Notes: generated from the letters alone by a model not told the origin. A stretch of DNA of 42,644 nucleotides from Acidobacteriota bacterium (GCA_002730525.1 PCAK01000018.1:1-42644); one strand, 5' to 3'; counted from the stretch's first letter, positions 34,057 to 42,614 are shown. Program-made: numbers and translations.

Positions 34057-35406
34057 CTAGGGGTGCCCCGGGCCGCCGGGGAGGTCTTCGGCCTCGGCCA
34101 GGCCGTTGGTCGCGGTTGGGAAGAGCTGATTCTCGCTGGCGGCGACGACGGCGGCCACCGTCGCGTCGCCGGTAACGTTCGCCGCGGTCCGGCACATGTC
34201 GAGGAAGCGATCGACGCCGAGGATGAGCGCGATGCCCGCGATCGGTACGCCGATCGCCTCAAGAATGATGACCAGCATGACGACGCCGGCACTCGGCACG
34301 GCCGCCGTGCCGATCGAGGCCAGCAGCGCCATGAAGACGATGGTGAGCTGCGCCTGGAGGTCGAGCGCGATCCCGAGGGTCTGGGCGATGAAGACCGCCG
34401 CCACGGCCTGGTAGAGCGCCGTTCCGTCCATGTTGATCGTCGCCCCCAGCGGCAGGACGAACGACGCCACTTCCTCCGAGACGCCGAGATTCTGCTCGGC
34501 GTTCTTCATCGTGACCGGTAGCGTCGCGGCGCTCGACGACGTGGAGAACGCCACGAGCTGGGCGGGCACGATGCCCGGGAAGAAGTGCCTCAGCTTGAGC
34601 GGCGTCCGCAGCTTGAGCAGCGCGGGGTAGGTCACGAGCATGTGGATCGTCATGCCCAGCAAGACACAGAGGCAGTACAAGCCGAGCGCGCCCAGGAGTT
34701 GCGCCAGTTCACCCGGACTGTCGCCCGCGACGCCGGTCACCGTGTCGGCGATGAGCGCGAAGACGCCGATCGGCGCGAACCGGATCACCAACTCGACGAT
34801 CTTGATGATGACTTCGTTCACGCTCTCGCAGAGATCCAGGAGCGGTTTCGCCTTCTCCTTCGGGATCAGGATCAGCGCCGTGCCCACCAGGAACGCCACG
34901 AACACCATGTTCAGCATGTTCCGGTTGCTCGAGGCCGAGCCGACGAAGTTGTCGGGCACCATGTCGACCAGCGGCTGGAGCGGTCCGCGCGCCGCGGCCT
35001 GTGCGGCAGCCTGCTCGCGATCGGCGACGTCGCCCTGGTAGGTCGCCTGCAATCGCTCGCGCAAGCCATCGGGGATCGATTCACCCGGGCGAATGAGATT
35101 GACGACACTCAGGCCGATGACCAGGGCGACCAGCGTCGTGCCGATGTAGATGCCGATCGTCTTGCCGCCGATGCGCGACAGCTTCTGCAGATCGGCCAGC
35201 GACGCGACGCCCGTGATGAGCGAGACCAGGACCAGCGGGACGGCGATGAGCAGCAGCAGCCGGAGAAAGATGGTGCCGAACGGCGCGATCCAGTTCGTCG
35301 TGAACGTACCCCACCCCGAGAGCGTCGCGATGACGCCATAGACGAGGCCGAGGCCCAGGGCGATCAGAATCCGCCAGTGCGTCTGCCGATACCAGGAGAT
35401 GGCCAT
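34057..35406 (-). CDS. Dicarboxylate/amino acid:cation symporter (DAACS family)
   Basis: 449 aa, inner membrane. The elevator-type transporter hallmarks are present: the serine-rich HP1 tip STSSSAATLPVTMKN, the TM7 motif NMDGTALYQAVAAVF, HP2 with ASIGTAAVPSAGVVMLV, and TM8 with DRFLDMCRTAANVTGDATVAAVVA. The TM8 Arg-Thr/Asn pattern favours an acidic substrate such as glutamate, aspartate or C4-dicarboxylates, moved with Na+ or H+. The loop near 115-145 (REQAAAQAAARG) is longer than in GltP. It is divergent from the metalloprotease gene and probably the first gene of a unit with the porin. Confidence 0.93.
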   Translation of the reverse strand: MAISWYRQTHWRILIALGLGLVYGVIATLSGWGTFTTNWIAPFGTIFLRLLLLIAVPLVLVSLITGVASLADLQKLSRIGGKTIGIYIGTTLVALVIGLSVVNLIRPGESIPDGLRERLQATYQGDVADREQAAAQAAARGPLQPLVDMVPDNFVGSASSNRNMLNMVFVAFLVGTALILIPKEKAKPLLDLCESVNEVIIKIVELVIRFAPIGVFALIADTVTGVAGDSPGELAQLLGALGLYCLCVLLGMTIHMLVTYPALLKLRTPLKLRHFFPGIVPAQLVAFSTSSSAATLPVTMKNAEQNLGVSEEVASFVLPLGATINMDGTALYQAVAAVFIAQTLGIALDLQAQLTIVFMALLASIGTAAVPSAGVVMLVIILEAIGVPIAGIALILGVDRFLDMCRTAANVTGDATVAAVVAASENQLFPTATNGLAEAEDLPGGPGHP

Positions 35407-35566
35407 ACTGCGAGCGATGGTACCACGAGGCTTGGCACGGCTGGCCCGGTTCTCCCGGTGAGTCCGCTCGCGCGAAGCGGGCGCCGGAGGTGTCTCCCGA
35501 TGTTTCTTGACCGCCGACGTGCGCTATACTGGCCGTGCGCGCCGTGCGGAACTTCAGGGTAAACCT

Positions 35567-36901
35567 ATGAGTATGAGATTGTTGGTCGCGCTTGTCGGTG
35601 CACTGTGCGCCACGCTCGTGGCGTCGGTGACGATCCCCGTGCCGAGCATCCCGTCCATTACTGGTTTTGGTCAGCTCTCAGCGGCACAAGTGGTTCAGTC
35701 AGGCCGACCGCCCGCGCTCCTAGAGCCCGGTGGGGAGGCGCCGGGTCCGGCGTTTTCGGGCGCGTGGCTGCGCCGCCGCGAGACGCGAGTGAATGTGGGT
35801 CTGCTCGGAACGATCACGGCCGGCATGGCGCCCGCGCTGACGCTGAACCTCTTTAGCGATGTCGAACTGCTCGCCGTCTTCGAGCGGATGGAGGCGACGA
35901 ATCCCGGGAGCGTCTGGGTCGGCCATCTCGAGGACGAACCGATGAGCTCGGTCACGCTGGCGGTTGTGGATGGCGTGCTCTCTGGTCAGGTGAGCCATGC
36001 CGGCGGGCTCTATGAAATCACAGCCGACGCCGACGGCGCAGCGGTGGTCAGTCGACTCGATCCCAGCCGAATACAGGGAGACGAGCCCGTAGGCCTCTTG
36101 TCGCGGGGCGCCTGGCCACCGGATCCGGATGCCGGGCTGTCGGCCGCCGGAGGGGAATTGACCGTCATTACTGTGGCGAACTTCTATACGAAGGCTGCGA
36201 AAAAACGAGCCGGGGGGCCCGCGGCGATCAAAGCGTCAATCGCGGGCAATATCGCGCGCACGAATACCGCGTACATAGAGAGCGGCGTTGACCAGCGGAT
36301 CAAGCAGGTGTCCGTGAGGCAGATCAATTACAAAGAAACGGGGTCAATTTCAACCGATCTGATCCGCCTGGCGGACACAACCGACCGCTTCATGAAGTCC
36401 GCCCACACCGTTCGGAATGCCAAGAAAGCCGATCTTGTGTCTCTCATCGTCTCTCAGGCGGTGACCTGGAGGTGCGGAGGCGTCGCATATACACCTAGCA
36501 ACGGCCCTCCGGGTGACACGGGCGCATTCAGCGTAATCGAGTTCCCCTTGTGCATGGCCGACATCGTCTATGCACATGAGCTCGGGCACAACATGGGCCT
36601 CATGCATGACTGGTACGCCTCGGACGACACTGGGACCTTCAATTACGGTCACGGCCACGTCGACACGAAGAAGAAATTCGTCACGATAATGGCCTATCTG
36701 TCTCACTGCCAAGCCCTGGGGCTCACCTGCACACGATACGCGCTGTTTTCGAATCCGAAGAAGAAGTTCCTGGGTCGGAAGACCGGTGTCGGTGGGAAGA
36801 AGACGAAATGCAAGGCGGGCAAGACCAAGCCTTCGAATTGCGCCGCCAACGCCGCCCGCGCGCTCAACAATACCGGCAAGATCGTCGCCGCCTTCCGCTG
36901 A
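35567..36901 (+). CDS. Secreted reprolysin-like zinc metalloprotease
   Basis: 444 aa from ATG 35567; ATG 35573 is equally possible. Signal peptide at about 1-25. Residues about 30-195 act as a prodomain-like beta region. The metzincin zinc site YAHELGHNMGLMHDWY (HExxHxxGxxHD) lies near residue 345, followed by a Met-turn candidate (VTIMAYLSHC). The arrangement fits bacterial M12-like (reprolysin/ADAM-type) peptidases. The Lys/Cys-rich end (KKTKCKAGKTKPSNCAANAARALNN) may be a disulphide-bonded tail. It is an extracellular protease, perhaps for nutrient release. A TATACT at 35525-35530 may be the -10 box; the TTGACC ahead of it is too close to be its -35. A perfect hairpin follows the stop codon. 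Confidence 0.88.
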   Translation: MSMRLLVALVGALCATLVASVTIPVPSIPSITGFGQLSAAQVVQSGRPPALLEPGGEAPGPAFSGAWLRRRETRVNVGLLGTITAGMAPALTLNLFSDVELLAVFERMEATNPGSVWVGHLEDEPMSSVTLAVVDGVLSGQVSHAGGLYEITADADGAAVVSRLDPSRIQGDEPVGLLSRGAWPPDPDAGLSAAGGELTVITVANFYTKAAKKRAGGPAAIKASIAGNIARTNTAYIESGVDQRIKQVSVRQINYKETGSISTDLIRLADTTDRFMKSAHTVRNAKKADLVSLIVSQAVTWRCGGVAYTPSNGPPGDTGAFSVIEFPLCMADIVYAHELGHNMGLMHDWYASDDTGTFNYGHGHVDTKKKFVTIMAYLSHCQALGLTCTRYALFSNPKKKFLGRKTGVGGKKTKCKAGKTKPSNCAANAARALNNTGKIVAAFR

Positions 36902-36924
36902 GGTCTCGCCCAGGTCGAGACCTC
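36900..36924. repeat. Perfect 9-bp hairpin between convergent genes
   Basis: GAGGTCTCG (36900-36908), 7-nt loop, CGAGACCTC (36916-36924), starting within the metalloprotease stop codon and ending 18 nt from the NIPSNAP stop. There is no T-run on either strand; it may still act as a bidirectional end-of-transcript structure. Confidence 0.5.
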
Positions 36925-36942
36925 GATCCGGTTGCGCCGCCG

Positions 36943-37374
36943 CTACTTGACCGGCGAGAAACTCGTCGGCTCCAGGAACAGCGACTCGACGGTGCTCACC
37001 AGCGGCCCATCGACCCGCGAAGCCTCCCGCATCGTCGCCCAGTCGGGGTCGGATCCGAACGCCGCCCACGACGCCCGCGCTGCCTCGCGGCTCTCGTGCG
37101 CCAGCATGTAGACGAGCGTGTCCTCGGAACGGGGTGACTCAGTGGGCACCCAGTAGCCGACGCCCTGCATGCCGTGCTTCTCGAAGATGTCCGTCTCGCC
37201 GCCGCCGAACCGATCGAGTAGCCCCTGCAGCTTGCCATCGTGGGTCGTGTAGGTTCGCAGTTCGAAGACGCGGTCCATCCCTTGCGCCTCGGTCACGACG
37301 TGGCGATCCACGGCTAGTCCCGCGAGAAACGCCAACAGGCCGACTGACGCCGCCACTCCATACTTGCGAAGCAT
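36943..37374 (-). CDS. Exported NIPSNAP-domain protein
   Basis: 143 aa from ATG 37374, fixed by AAGGAG 6 nt upstream; a longer in-frame ATG at 37440 is not supported. Residues 1-32 are a signal peptide or membrane anchor (MLRKYGVAASVGLLAFLAGL). The rest is one NIPSNAP fold (ferredoxin-like alpha/beta): VFELRTYTTHDGKLQGLLDRF, then HGMQGVGYWVP, VYMLAHESREAARASWAAF and DPDWATMREAS. The molecular role of bacterial NIPSNAP proteins is unclear; they are small dimeric proteins possibly binding aromatic or lipid ligands. The exported version is common in acidobacterial-type genomes. Confidence 0.9.
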   Translation of the reverse strand: MLRKYGVAASVGLLAFLAGLAVDRHVVTEAQGMDRVFELRTYTTHDGKLQGLLDRFGGGETDIFEKHGMQGVGYWVPTESPRSEDTLVYMLAHESREAARASWAAFGSDPDWATMREASRVDGPLVSTVESLFLEPTSFSPVK

Positions 37375-37687
37375 CTGCAACTCCTTGCTGGTAGATCCGT
37401 CCAGGCGCGCTTGACCGTCAGACTCTAGCTCAAGGTCCACCGCGGGCGCCAGATTACACCGGGTGGCGGCAACCGTGGTGGTGGAACCCGATGGCGTTCA
37501 TGACATCGGGACCACAGAATCGAATGTCCGGCCGACGCGTGCTTGCGCAGGTCTGGCTCTCACCTTTCCGTATCTTCCATTGAGTCAGTCGTTTACGGGT
37601 CGAGTCGGACGGAGTTCCGCCATCGGCGCCCCACTTGCAACCTACTCCTGATCGTGTTGCGGGAGATCTGTCCTTCAGGTTGCGCAG
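37375..37687. other. 313-nt intergenic region, nothing recognised
   Basis: It separates the divergent NIPSNAP and glycosidase-like genes and must hold promoters for both. The only clear element is the AAGGAG site of the NIPSNAP gene near 37381-37386. I see no open frame with a plausible start, hairpin or repeat worth naming. Confidence 0.5.
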
Positions 37688-38692
37688 ATGGGTGCCGATA
37701 GCATGGCTATGCCGTCGGTGCCATCGCGACGTCGGGGCCACAAGGTGAGGGTTCGAGTCGGCCTCGTCGTGCTTGTCGTGTGCGCCTCGATGGCCTGCCA
37801 AGACCGCCGCTCGCCGGTCGGGCCGACCATGCCCGAGAGTTCGAACGGAACTCCGAGTCCCAGACTCGCCCAAGAGGTCAGGCAGCAGTGGTCGCCCTAC
37901 GTGGGCGTTCAGGTCACGGGGGAAGCCCTGGAGGCTTACCGGGACGCGCTGGCACGCCTGGCGCGCTCGGGACAGCTCAAGGGCGTCCGGGCCGAGATCA
38001 GGAAGAGCGATCCGGCGGGTGGCGCGCGAGTCATCAAGGCCATCGCCTCGCTTGGCCTCGAACTCCTGGGCCTCATCGGCAATGAGTATCTGTTCGACCA
38101 GGACATCGAGCGGGTCATCGACGGCATCTTCGCCACGTATCCGGAGATTCGCTATTTTCAGATCGGCAACGAGATCACCACCATCCTGCCCGCGTCCGGG
38201 CCGACCATGACCATCGAGGAGTACATGGCCGTCTTCCAGCGCATCTACGAACATGTCCAGTCCCGATACCCGGGCCGAGCCGTCCTGCTCACGCAGTCGA
38301 CGTTCGGTAGCGGCCTGCACGGTCCGACCGAGCTGGAGACCATGGCCGCGCTCGGCCTGGCCGACATGGACCCGGCCAAGGTCATCATCGCCATCAACGA
38401 CTACAACCCGAACACGGCTGTGCAGTACGTCGGCCTCCTGGGCAGCACACTCCGACGGCATCGCGTCTGGGTCACCGAGACCGGCGTGTCCAACGCGGAT
38501 ACGCACGTCGAGTACGTGCAGGGCGGCTATCGACTGCTGCGCAACTATCTGCGGGCCGAGCGAGTCTACTGGTTCGTCATGTGGGGCGGCGATTCGGGCG
38601 CCCATTCCGGGTACAGCCTGATCAAGAGCCCGGCGGACTACCCGAACTACTGGACGAGCCCGCTGTTCCAGCTGCTGGCAGCCCCACAATGA
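37688..38692 (+). CDS. Clan GH-A glycosidase-like lipoprotein
   Basis: 334 aa as drawn; the true start may be one of the next ATGs (37703, 37709), as no ribosome-binding site decides. A lipoprotein signal (RRRGHKVRVRVGLVVLVVCASMA-Cys, about 14-37) puts it in the envelope. The rest reads as a TIM barrel with the two carboxylates of clan GH-A glycosidases in the expected contexts: RYFQIGNEITT (acid/base E162, after strand 4) and WVTETGVSN (nucleophile E264, after strand 7), about 100 residues apart. YWFVMWGGDS would be the strand-8 tryptophan. It probably cuts a beta-linked polysaccharide; I cannot name a GH family. It overlaps the next gene by 4 nt (ATGA). Confidence 0.72.
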   Translation: MGADSMAMPSVPSRRRGHKVRVRVGLVVLVVCASMACQDRRSPVGPTMPESSNGTPSPRLAQEVRQQWSPYVGVQVTGEALEAYRDALARLARSGQLKGVRAEIRKSDPAGGARVIKAIASLGLELLGLIGNEYLFDQDIERVIDGIFATYPEIRYFQIGNEITTILPASGPTMTIEEYMAVFQRIYEHVQSRYPGRAVLLTQSTFGSGLHGPTELETMAALGLADMDPAKVIIAINDYNPNTAVQYVGLLGSTLRRHRVWVTETGVSNADTHVEYVQGGYRLLRNYLRAERVYWFVMWGGDSGAHSGYSLIKSPADYPNYWTSPLFQLLAAPQ

Positions 38693-39420
38693 CGCTACGA
38701 GGGTGGGTTGTCGTGTCGGCGTTGGTCTTCGTGTTGCCTGCGAGCGCGGCCGCGCAGGCGCCACAAGCAGAGGAGTCACCCAGGGAGAGCCAGGGCGGGA
38801 CCTACCTGAAGCTTGGCCTCGGCCACTGGCAAGGGGACATCTTCAGCAGCAGCAGCCTGACGCGGTGGGATCTGAGCGTGTTCGGTTCCAAGTCCAATCT
38901 GACGAGCGCGATGCTCGAGGTTGAAACCTACTTCGACCGCCCCCGGCTGTTCGGTCTGCTGTCCGGCTTTTCCCTCGGGTACAGGAAGGACGCCCTGCGC
39001 CGGCGCGAATCGGGTCACATGGTGCATGCCGGACTGTTTCGCAGCACGAACATCGCCTCGTTCGAGCTGCGAGGAAGCGGCGGGGCGGAATGGGGCGTGC
39101 CGTCCCTGAACTTCGACAGCACCGAGTTCGACTACCACGCCGACGGCGCCGTCAGATACAACCACACCTACCCGATCAAGAACGCCAACGTGCCCCTCCT
39201 CGGGACCGCCCAGGACGGCGTCCTCTACCCGTACCTCGAGTTCAGCGTCGTCCAGCGGCCCTGGGTCTTCCTGCTCGAAGGCGGGATCCGGATGAATATC
39301 GTCGGCTTCCAGTTTGACGACTACGAAGTCGACGTCAATGACGACGTCACGTACAGCTTCAGATCCGGAAAGGTGCTGATACCGTATCTGTTCGTCAACC
39401 TTGGACTCAGACTGTTCTAG
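38689..39420 (+). CDS. Small outer-membrane beta-barrel protein
   Basis: 243 aa from ATG 38689, which overlaps the previous stop (ATGA), so translation is probably coupled; an in-frame upstream reading to 38581 lies inside the glycosidase gene. The signal peptide covers 1-24 (GWVVVSALVFVLPASAAAQ). The mature protein shows alternating beta strands (YLKLGLGHWQGDIF, LFGLLSGFSLGYRKDAL, YPYLEFSVVQRPWVFLLEGGIRMNIVGF) and ends in LFVNLGLRLF, a C-terminal aromatic BAM signal. A barrel of 8-12 strands is likely. Coupling to a glycosidase-like lipoprotein suggests a role in handling or exporting a surface polysaccharide; this is inference. Its 3' end overlaps the convergent dapL gene by 14 nt. Confidence 0.75.
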   Translation: MTLRGWVVVSALVFVLPASAAAQAPQAEESPRESQGGTYLKLGLGHWQGDIFSSSSLTRWDLSVFGSKSNLTSAMLEVETYFDRPRLFGLLSGFSLGYRKDALRRRESGHMVHAGLFRSTNIASFELRGSGGAEWGVPSLNFDSTEFDYHADGAVRYNHTYPIKNANVPLLGTAQDGVLYPYLEFSVVQRPWVFLLEGGIRMNIVGFQFDDYEVDVNDDVTYSFRSGKVLIPYLFVNLGLRLF

Positions 39421-40621
39421 TCGCGAGCCGCTTCATCGCCTCGGCCACATCGCGGTCCGCGGCGAAGGCACTGAACCGCAGGAAACCCTCGCCCGCCGGT
39501 CCGAAGCCGACGCCGGGCGTCGTGACGACGTGGGTCTGCTCCAGAATCCTGTCGAAGGCCTCCCAGGAGGAAACCCCCGGAACTCGAGCCCAGAGGTAGG
39601 GGGCATGCTCTCCGCCATAGACCTCGTAGCCCAGCGTGGTGAGCGTTTCACGAATCAGGGCTGCACGACTCAGGTATCCATCAATGGTTGTGCGGCAGGC
39701 CTCGAACCCCTGGTCCCCGAGCACCGCGATGCCGCCGTGCTGGATGATGTTCGACGCGCCATCGAAGAAGCTGATCTGCATCTGCTCCCAGTCTGGGTAG
39801 AGTGGTTTCCCGTCGCGATAGGTCAGCTCATGGGGCACGATGGTCCAGCCGAGCCGGGTGCCGGTGAAGCCGGCGAGCTTCGAGAACGAGCCGAGCTCGA
39901 TCGCCACCTCGCGAGCCCCGCCCAGTTCGTAGATTGATCGGGGAATCGCGTCGTCACGGACAAAGTCTCGATAGGCGGCATCGAAGATGAGAATCGATGC
40001 GTTGGCTCGAGCGAAGTCGACCAGTTGCTGCAGCTGCTCCCGGCTGCTCGCGGTCCCGGTCGGGTTGTTGGGGGAGCAGAAGAAAATGAGATCGGTCCGA
40101 GGCGTGCTGGCAAGATCGGGAAAGAAGCCGTTCTCCGGCGTGCACTTGAGATAGGTGACCCCTTGGTAGTGGCCAGTGCTCTCATCAAAGGCGCCAGTCT
40201 GGCCCACGACGACTCCGGCGAACAGGTAGTTGGGATACGCAGGATCGGGAACCGCGATCGAGCACCCACTGCCAAGCAGTAACTGCATCCGGCCGAGTGC
40301 CGGGCAGGCACCATCGCCGATATAGACCTCGTCGGGGCTGACGCGACCTTCGTACAGTCGACTCGCAATGCGTTGCTGGAGCTCGGGAAGACCGAATCCT
40401 TCGTTGTAGCCCCGGTAACCCTCCGGCGTCGACATCGCCGCCGCCGCTTCACCTATCGCCTGGGCGACGACCGGCGCAATAGGCGCGGTCGTATCGCCAA
40501 CCCCGAGGCTGATGACCCAGGCATCCGGACAGCGCTGCTCCAGCGCACTCTTGCGGCGAGCGATCTCGCCAAAGAGATAGTCGGCATGCAGCTTCTCGAC
40601 GTGGGGATTACGGTCAATCAT
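39407..40621 (-). CDS. dapL: LL-diaminopimelate aminotransferase
   Basis: 404 aa from ATG 40621 (MIDRNPHVEKLHADYLFGEIARR); longer in-frame starts up to 40759 give unrelated residues. A PLP-dependent fold-type I aminotransferase of the Chlamydia/plant DapL group, which converts tetrahydrodipicolinate directly to LL-diaminopimelate with glutamate, bypassing the succinylase/acetylase steps for lysine and peptidoglycan. Motifs: ISLGVGDTTAPI, YRGYNEGFGLPELQQRIA, VYIGDGACPALGR, FFCSPNNPTGT, and the PLP lysine in GSFSKLAGFTGTRLGWT. The DapL-specific opening and SLGVGDTTAPI favour DapL over a generic aspartate aminotransferase. It stands alone, divergent from the small membrane protein gene. Confidence 0.9.
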   Translation of the reverse strand: MIDRNPHVEKLHADYLFGEIARRKSALEQRCPDAWVISLGVGDTTAPIAPVVAQAIGEAAAAMSTPEGYRGYNEGFGLPELQQRIASRLYEGRVSPDEVYIGDGACPALGRMQLLLGSGCSIAVPDPAYPNYLFAGVVVGQTGAFDESTGHYQGVTYLKCTPENGFFPDLASTPRTDLIFFCSPNNPTGTASSREQLQQLVDFARANASILIFDAAYRDFVRDDAIPRSIYELGGAREVAIELGSFSKLAGFTGTRLGWTIVPHELTYRDGKPLYPDWEQMQISFFDGASNIIQHGGIAVLGDQGFEACRTTIDGYLSRAALIRETLTTLGYEVYGGEHAPYLWARVPGVSSWEAFDRILEQTHVVTTPGVGFGPAGEGFLRFSAFAADRDVAEAMKRLATRTV

Positions 40622-40743
40622 GCATCGCCTCGGCGTGGGACGCCGCATCGTATCGCAGGCGGACTCGCCTGACCATCGCGCCGCGATCAACCTGGTCAGG
40701 ATGGTTGGCATGTCGGCATGGTAGGATGCGCGGCGCACAGGCG

Positions 40744-40941
40744 ATGTCCGTTCCCTCACGTATCCGGCGACGCGATCTGGTGGCCCTGGCGGTCACCGTC
40801 CTCTGGTCCGTCGTGTCCTTTCTTCCGGCCTGGCGCGAACCGGAGTTGGGTGGGGTCGCGATCCTCGGCTGGATGATGGCGGTCCTGATGGTGCTGGCGC
40901 CGGTCGCATCACTCATCGCGCTGCTGGGCGGACGGCGCTAG
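40744..40941 (+). CDS. Two-helix membrane protein paired with a sodium symporter
   Basis: 65 aa from ATG 40744 (MSVPSRIRRRDLVALAV); an in-frame ATG at 40705 adds a non-hydrophobic stretch. Two membrane helices (about 10-27 and 36-60) are separated by a short polar turn (PAWREPELGG), with a basic N-terminus. The stop is 3 nt ahead of the symporter start. Short two-helix proteins beside SSS-family symporters are known (the DUF997/YhdT partner of PanF, DUF485 partner of ActP), so this may be an accessory subunit, although I do not recognise the exact family. Confidence 0.7.
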   Translation: MSVPSRIRRRDLVALAVTVLWSVVSFLPAWREPELGGVAILGWMMAVLMVLAPVASLIALLGGRR

Positions 40942-40944
40942 AAG

Positions 40945-42375
40945 ATGCTCGTCGAACGAGTCCTCGTCGGGCTGTATCTCGCCGGCTGCATCACCATCGG
41001 CATCATCGCCTCGCGGCGGGCCCTCTCCTCCAGGGACGAGTACTGGGTTGCCGGACGTCGTGTGGGCACGGCCGTCAATGCCATGGCCCTGATGGCCAGC
41101 CTGGCGAGCGGCGGGTCGATCATCGGGGTGATGGGCCTGGCCTACGCTCAAGGCATTCCGGCAACGTTGGCGCTCTTCACGGGTTCCGTGGTCGGGTTCT
41201 CGATCGCGGCCTTTCTCGTGGCCGGCCAGCTTCGGCGGTTCGGCAAGTACACGATCACGGACTTCCTGACGTTCAGGTACCCGCACCCGATCGTCGCCTA
41301 CCTCGTGCCGATCTTCATCGTCGTCGCGTTCCTGATCTACATCGTCGCGCAGCTGAAGGCCGCTGGCATCACGGCGGTCGTGTTGCTGGGGATTCCGTAC
41401 GAGACCGCGCTGGTCCTGGCCTGCGTCGTGTTCATCGCCTATGTCTCGATTGGCGGCATGACCGCCATCACCTGGACGGACGTCGTCCAGGGCACGCTGA
41501 TGCTGGTCATCGTGGTCGGCGCGGCCGTCTTCGTCGTGCTCCGGGAGGGCTCGCCGGCAACGCTCCTCGTGCAGGCGACGTCGAGCTATCCCGAGTTGGG
41601 GCAGGTGACCCAGCACCCCGTGTCGATGTACCTGGGGAACTTCATCATCTGGGCAACGGCCATCCCGGTCATCCCGCACATCGTGATGCGCGTGCTCTCC
41701 GCCAAGGATCCGGTCGCCGCCAAGCTCTCCCTCAATCTCGCAATGCTCGCCTTCGGTGTCCTGATCCTGACGGCGGTCTTCACGCTCGTGCCGCTCGGCA
41801 AGACGATGTTTCCCGGCTTGACCGATCCGGACCAGGTGTTCCTCAACATCATGGCGGAGCTGTTTCCGCCGGTCGTGCGTGGCGCTGCGGTTGCGGCCGT
41901 CCTGGCGGCCGTGATGTCGACGACCGATGCGCTGCTGCTGGCGTGTAGTTCGGCGATCGCGCACGACATCCTGGGCGTCGTCGTCGGGCGCATGAGCAGC
42001 CGGGGACAATCGGCGGTTCGCATCGGATCGGCCTGGGGCATCGGCGTCGTCGCCATGTTCCTGGCGCTCTCGCCGCCCGATCTCATCACCGAGTTCTACA
42101 CGGCCGGCGTCGGTCTACTCAGCGCCAGTCTCTTCGTCCCGACTGTCTTCGGGCTCTGGTGGAGCAAGGCGAATCTCACCGGAGGTATCGCCGCCCTCGT
42201 GGTGGGTGCCGCGATCTACGTCGTCGTGCTTCTTGGGGTCGTGCCGATTGGCTACGCACCGATCGTGGTCGCGCTTCCCGCCAGTGCCATCGCCATGATG
42301 GTGGGCGGGATCCTCGGCGCGGCCGAGACGGAGGCGATGTTGAACCGGGTGGGCGCGCTGCACGGGGGAGCGTAG
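40945..42375 (+). CDS. Sodium:solute symporter family transporter
   Basis: 476 aa with about 13 membrane segments, inner membrane. SSS-family features: DEYWVAGRRVGTAVNAMALMAS after TM1 (the xDYFLAGR-type motif), LASGGSIIGVMGLAYAQG, GQLRRFGKYTITDFLTFRY, GGMTAITWTDVVQGTLML (family signature), and AAVLAAVMSTTDALLLACSS with the conserved Ser-Thr of the second sodium site. It uses the sodium gradient to import an organic solute, possibly a monocarboxylate or pantothenate-like acid; the substrate is not determinable. It is likely cotranscribed with the 65-aa membrane protein 3 nt upstream. Confidence 0.92.
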   Translation: MLVERVLVGLYLAGCITIGIIASRRALSSRDEYWVAGRRVGTAVNAMALMASLASGGSIIGVMGLAYAQGIPATLALFTGSVVGFSIAAFLVAGQLRRFGKYTITDFLTFRYPHPIVAYLVPIFIVVAFLIYIVAQLKAAGITAVVLLGIPYETALVLACVVFIAYVSIGGMTAITWTDVVQGTLMLVIVVGAAVFVVLREGSPATLLVQATSSYPELGQVTQHPVSMYLGNFIIWATAIPVIPHIVMRVLSAKDPVAAKLSLNLAMLAFGVLILTAVFTLVPLGKTMFPGLTDPDQVFLNIMAELFPPVVRGAAVAAVLAAVMSTTDALLLACSSAIAHDILGVVVGRMSSRGQSAVRIGSAWGIGVVAMFLALSPPDLITEFYTAGVGLLSASLFVPTVFGLWWSKANLTGGIAALVVGAAIYVVVLLGVVPIGYAPIVVALPASAIAMMVGGILGAAETEAMLNRVGALHGGA

Positions 42376-42469
42376 CCGTCGCGCTCACCGATCAGCGATC
42401 GGCTGAGGGAGGCGAGGGCAACCGGCGGGGGGGGGTGAGTGCCCCTGGACTCGCTCCGCTCGCTCGGGA

Positions 42470-42537
42470 CACCATTCGACCCAGCTGTCGAGTGATCTGC
42501 CATGAGCGAAGCCGCGAAGCGGCTGAGTCGAATGGTG
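42470..42537. repeat. 11-bp inverted repeat flanking the tmRNA-like end
   Basis: CACCATTCGAC (42470-42480) and its perfect complement (42527-42537), 46 nt apart, with an inner hairpin AGCCGC-GAA-GCGGCT (42510-42524). The right arm includes the CCA end of the tmRNA-like fragment. The preceding stretch (42446-42469) is rich in CTCGCTCCGCTCGCTC, of REP-like character. A run of nine or more G lies at 42426-42435. There is no gene between 42376 and 42532. Confidence 0.5.
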
Positions 42538-42558
42538 GAGGCGGCGGGAGTCGAACCC
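42533..42558 (-). other. 3'-terminal fragment of a tmRNA (ssrA) gene, possible att site
   Basis: On the minus strand the sequence reads GGGTTCGACTCCCGC, then CGCCTCC, A and CCA (42558-42533). This is the T-loop, T-stem 3' side and acceptor 3' side typical of bacterial tmRNA. The match stops at the T-stem: its 5' side should be GCGGG but is CAGGG, and neither a 5' acceptor strand (GGAGGCG) nor tmRNA pseudoknots follow in the remaining 86 nt. An isolated 3' end of tRNA or tmRNA is what an integrative element leaves at its far junction. tRNA-Ser is less likely because of the discriminator A. Confidence 0.6.
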
Positions 42559-42614
42559 TGAAAGTGCGATCACCCTAACATGGTGATGGCGCACGACTTT
42601 CGCAATTCAGGGTT
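42554..42614. repeat. Long imperfect palindrome next to the tmRNA fragment
   Basis: Outer arms AACCCTGA (42554-42561) / TCAGGGTT (42607-42614). Nested matches are GAAAGT/ACTTTC (42560-42565 with 42596-42601), GTGCG/CGCAC (42564-42568 with 42590-42594) and ATCACC/GGTGAT (42569-42574 with 42582-42587), around a 7-nt centre. The left arm overlaps the tmRNA fragment by 5 nt. It would fold into a bulged hairpin on either strand. Confidence 0.6.

Noticed and set aside
42554-42614. Integron attC site
   Set aside because: The palindrome has bulges like attC, but neither end matches the RYYYAAC/GTTRRRY core sites and no integron integrase or cassette array is present.
42533-42614. A complete atypical tRNA-Asn
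   Set aside because: A 7-nt loop with GTT at its centre is present at the palindrome tip, but no D-arm or 5' acceptor strand can be placed and the T-stem has only three pairs.
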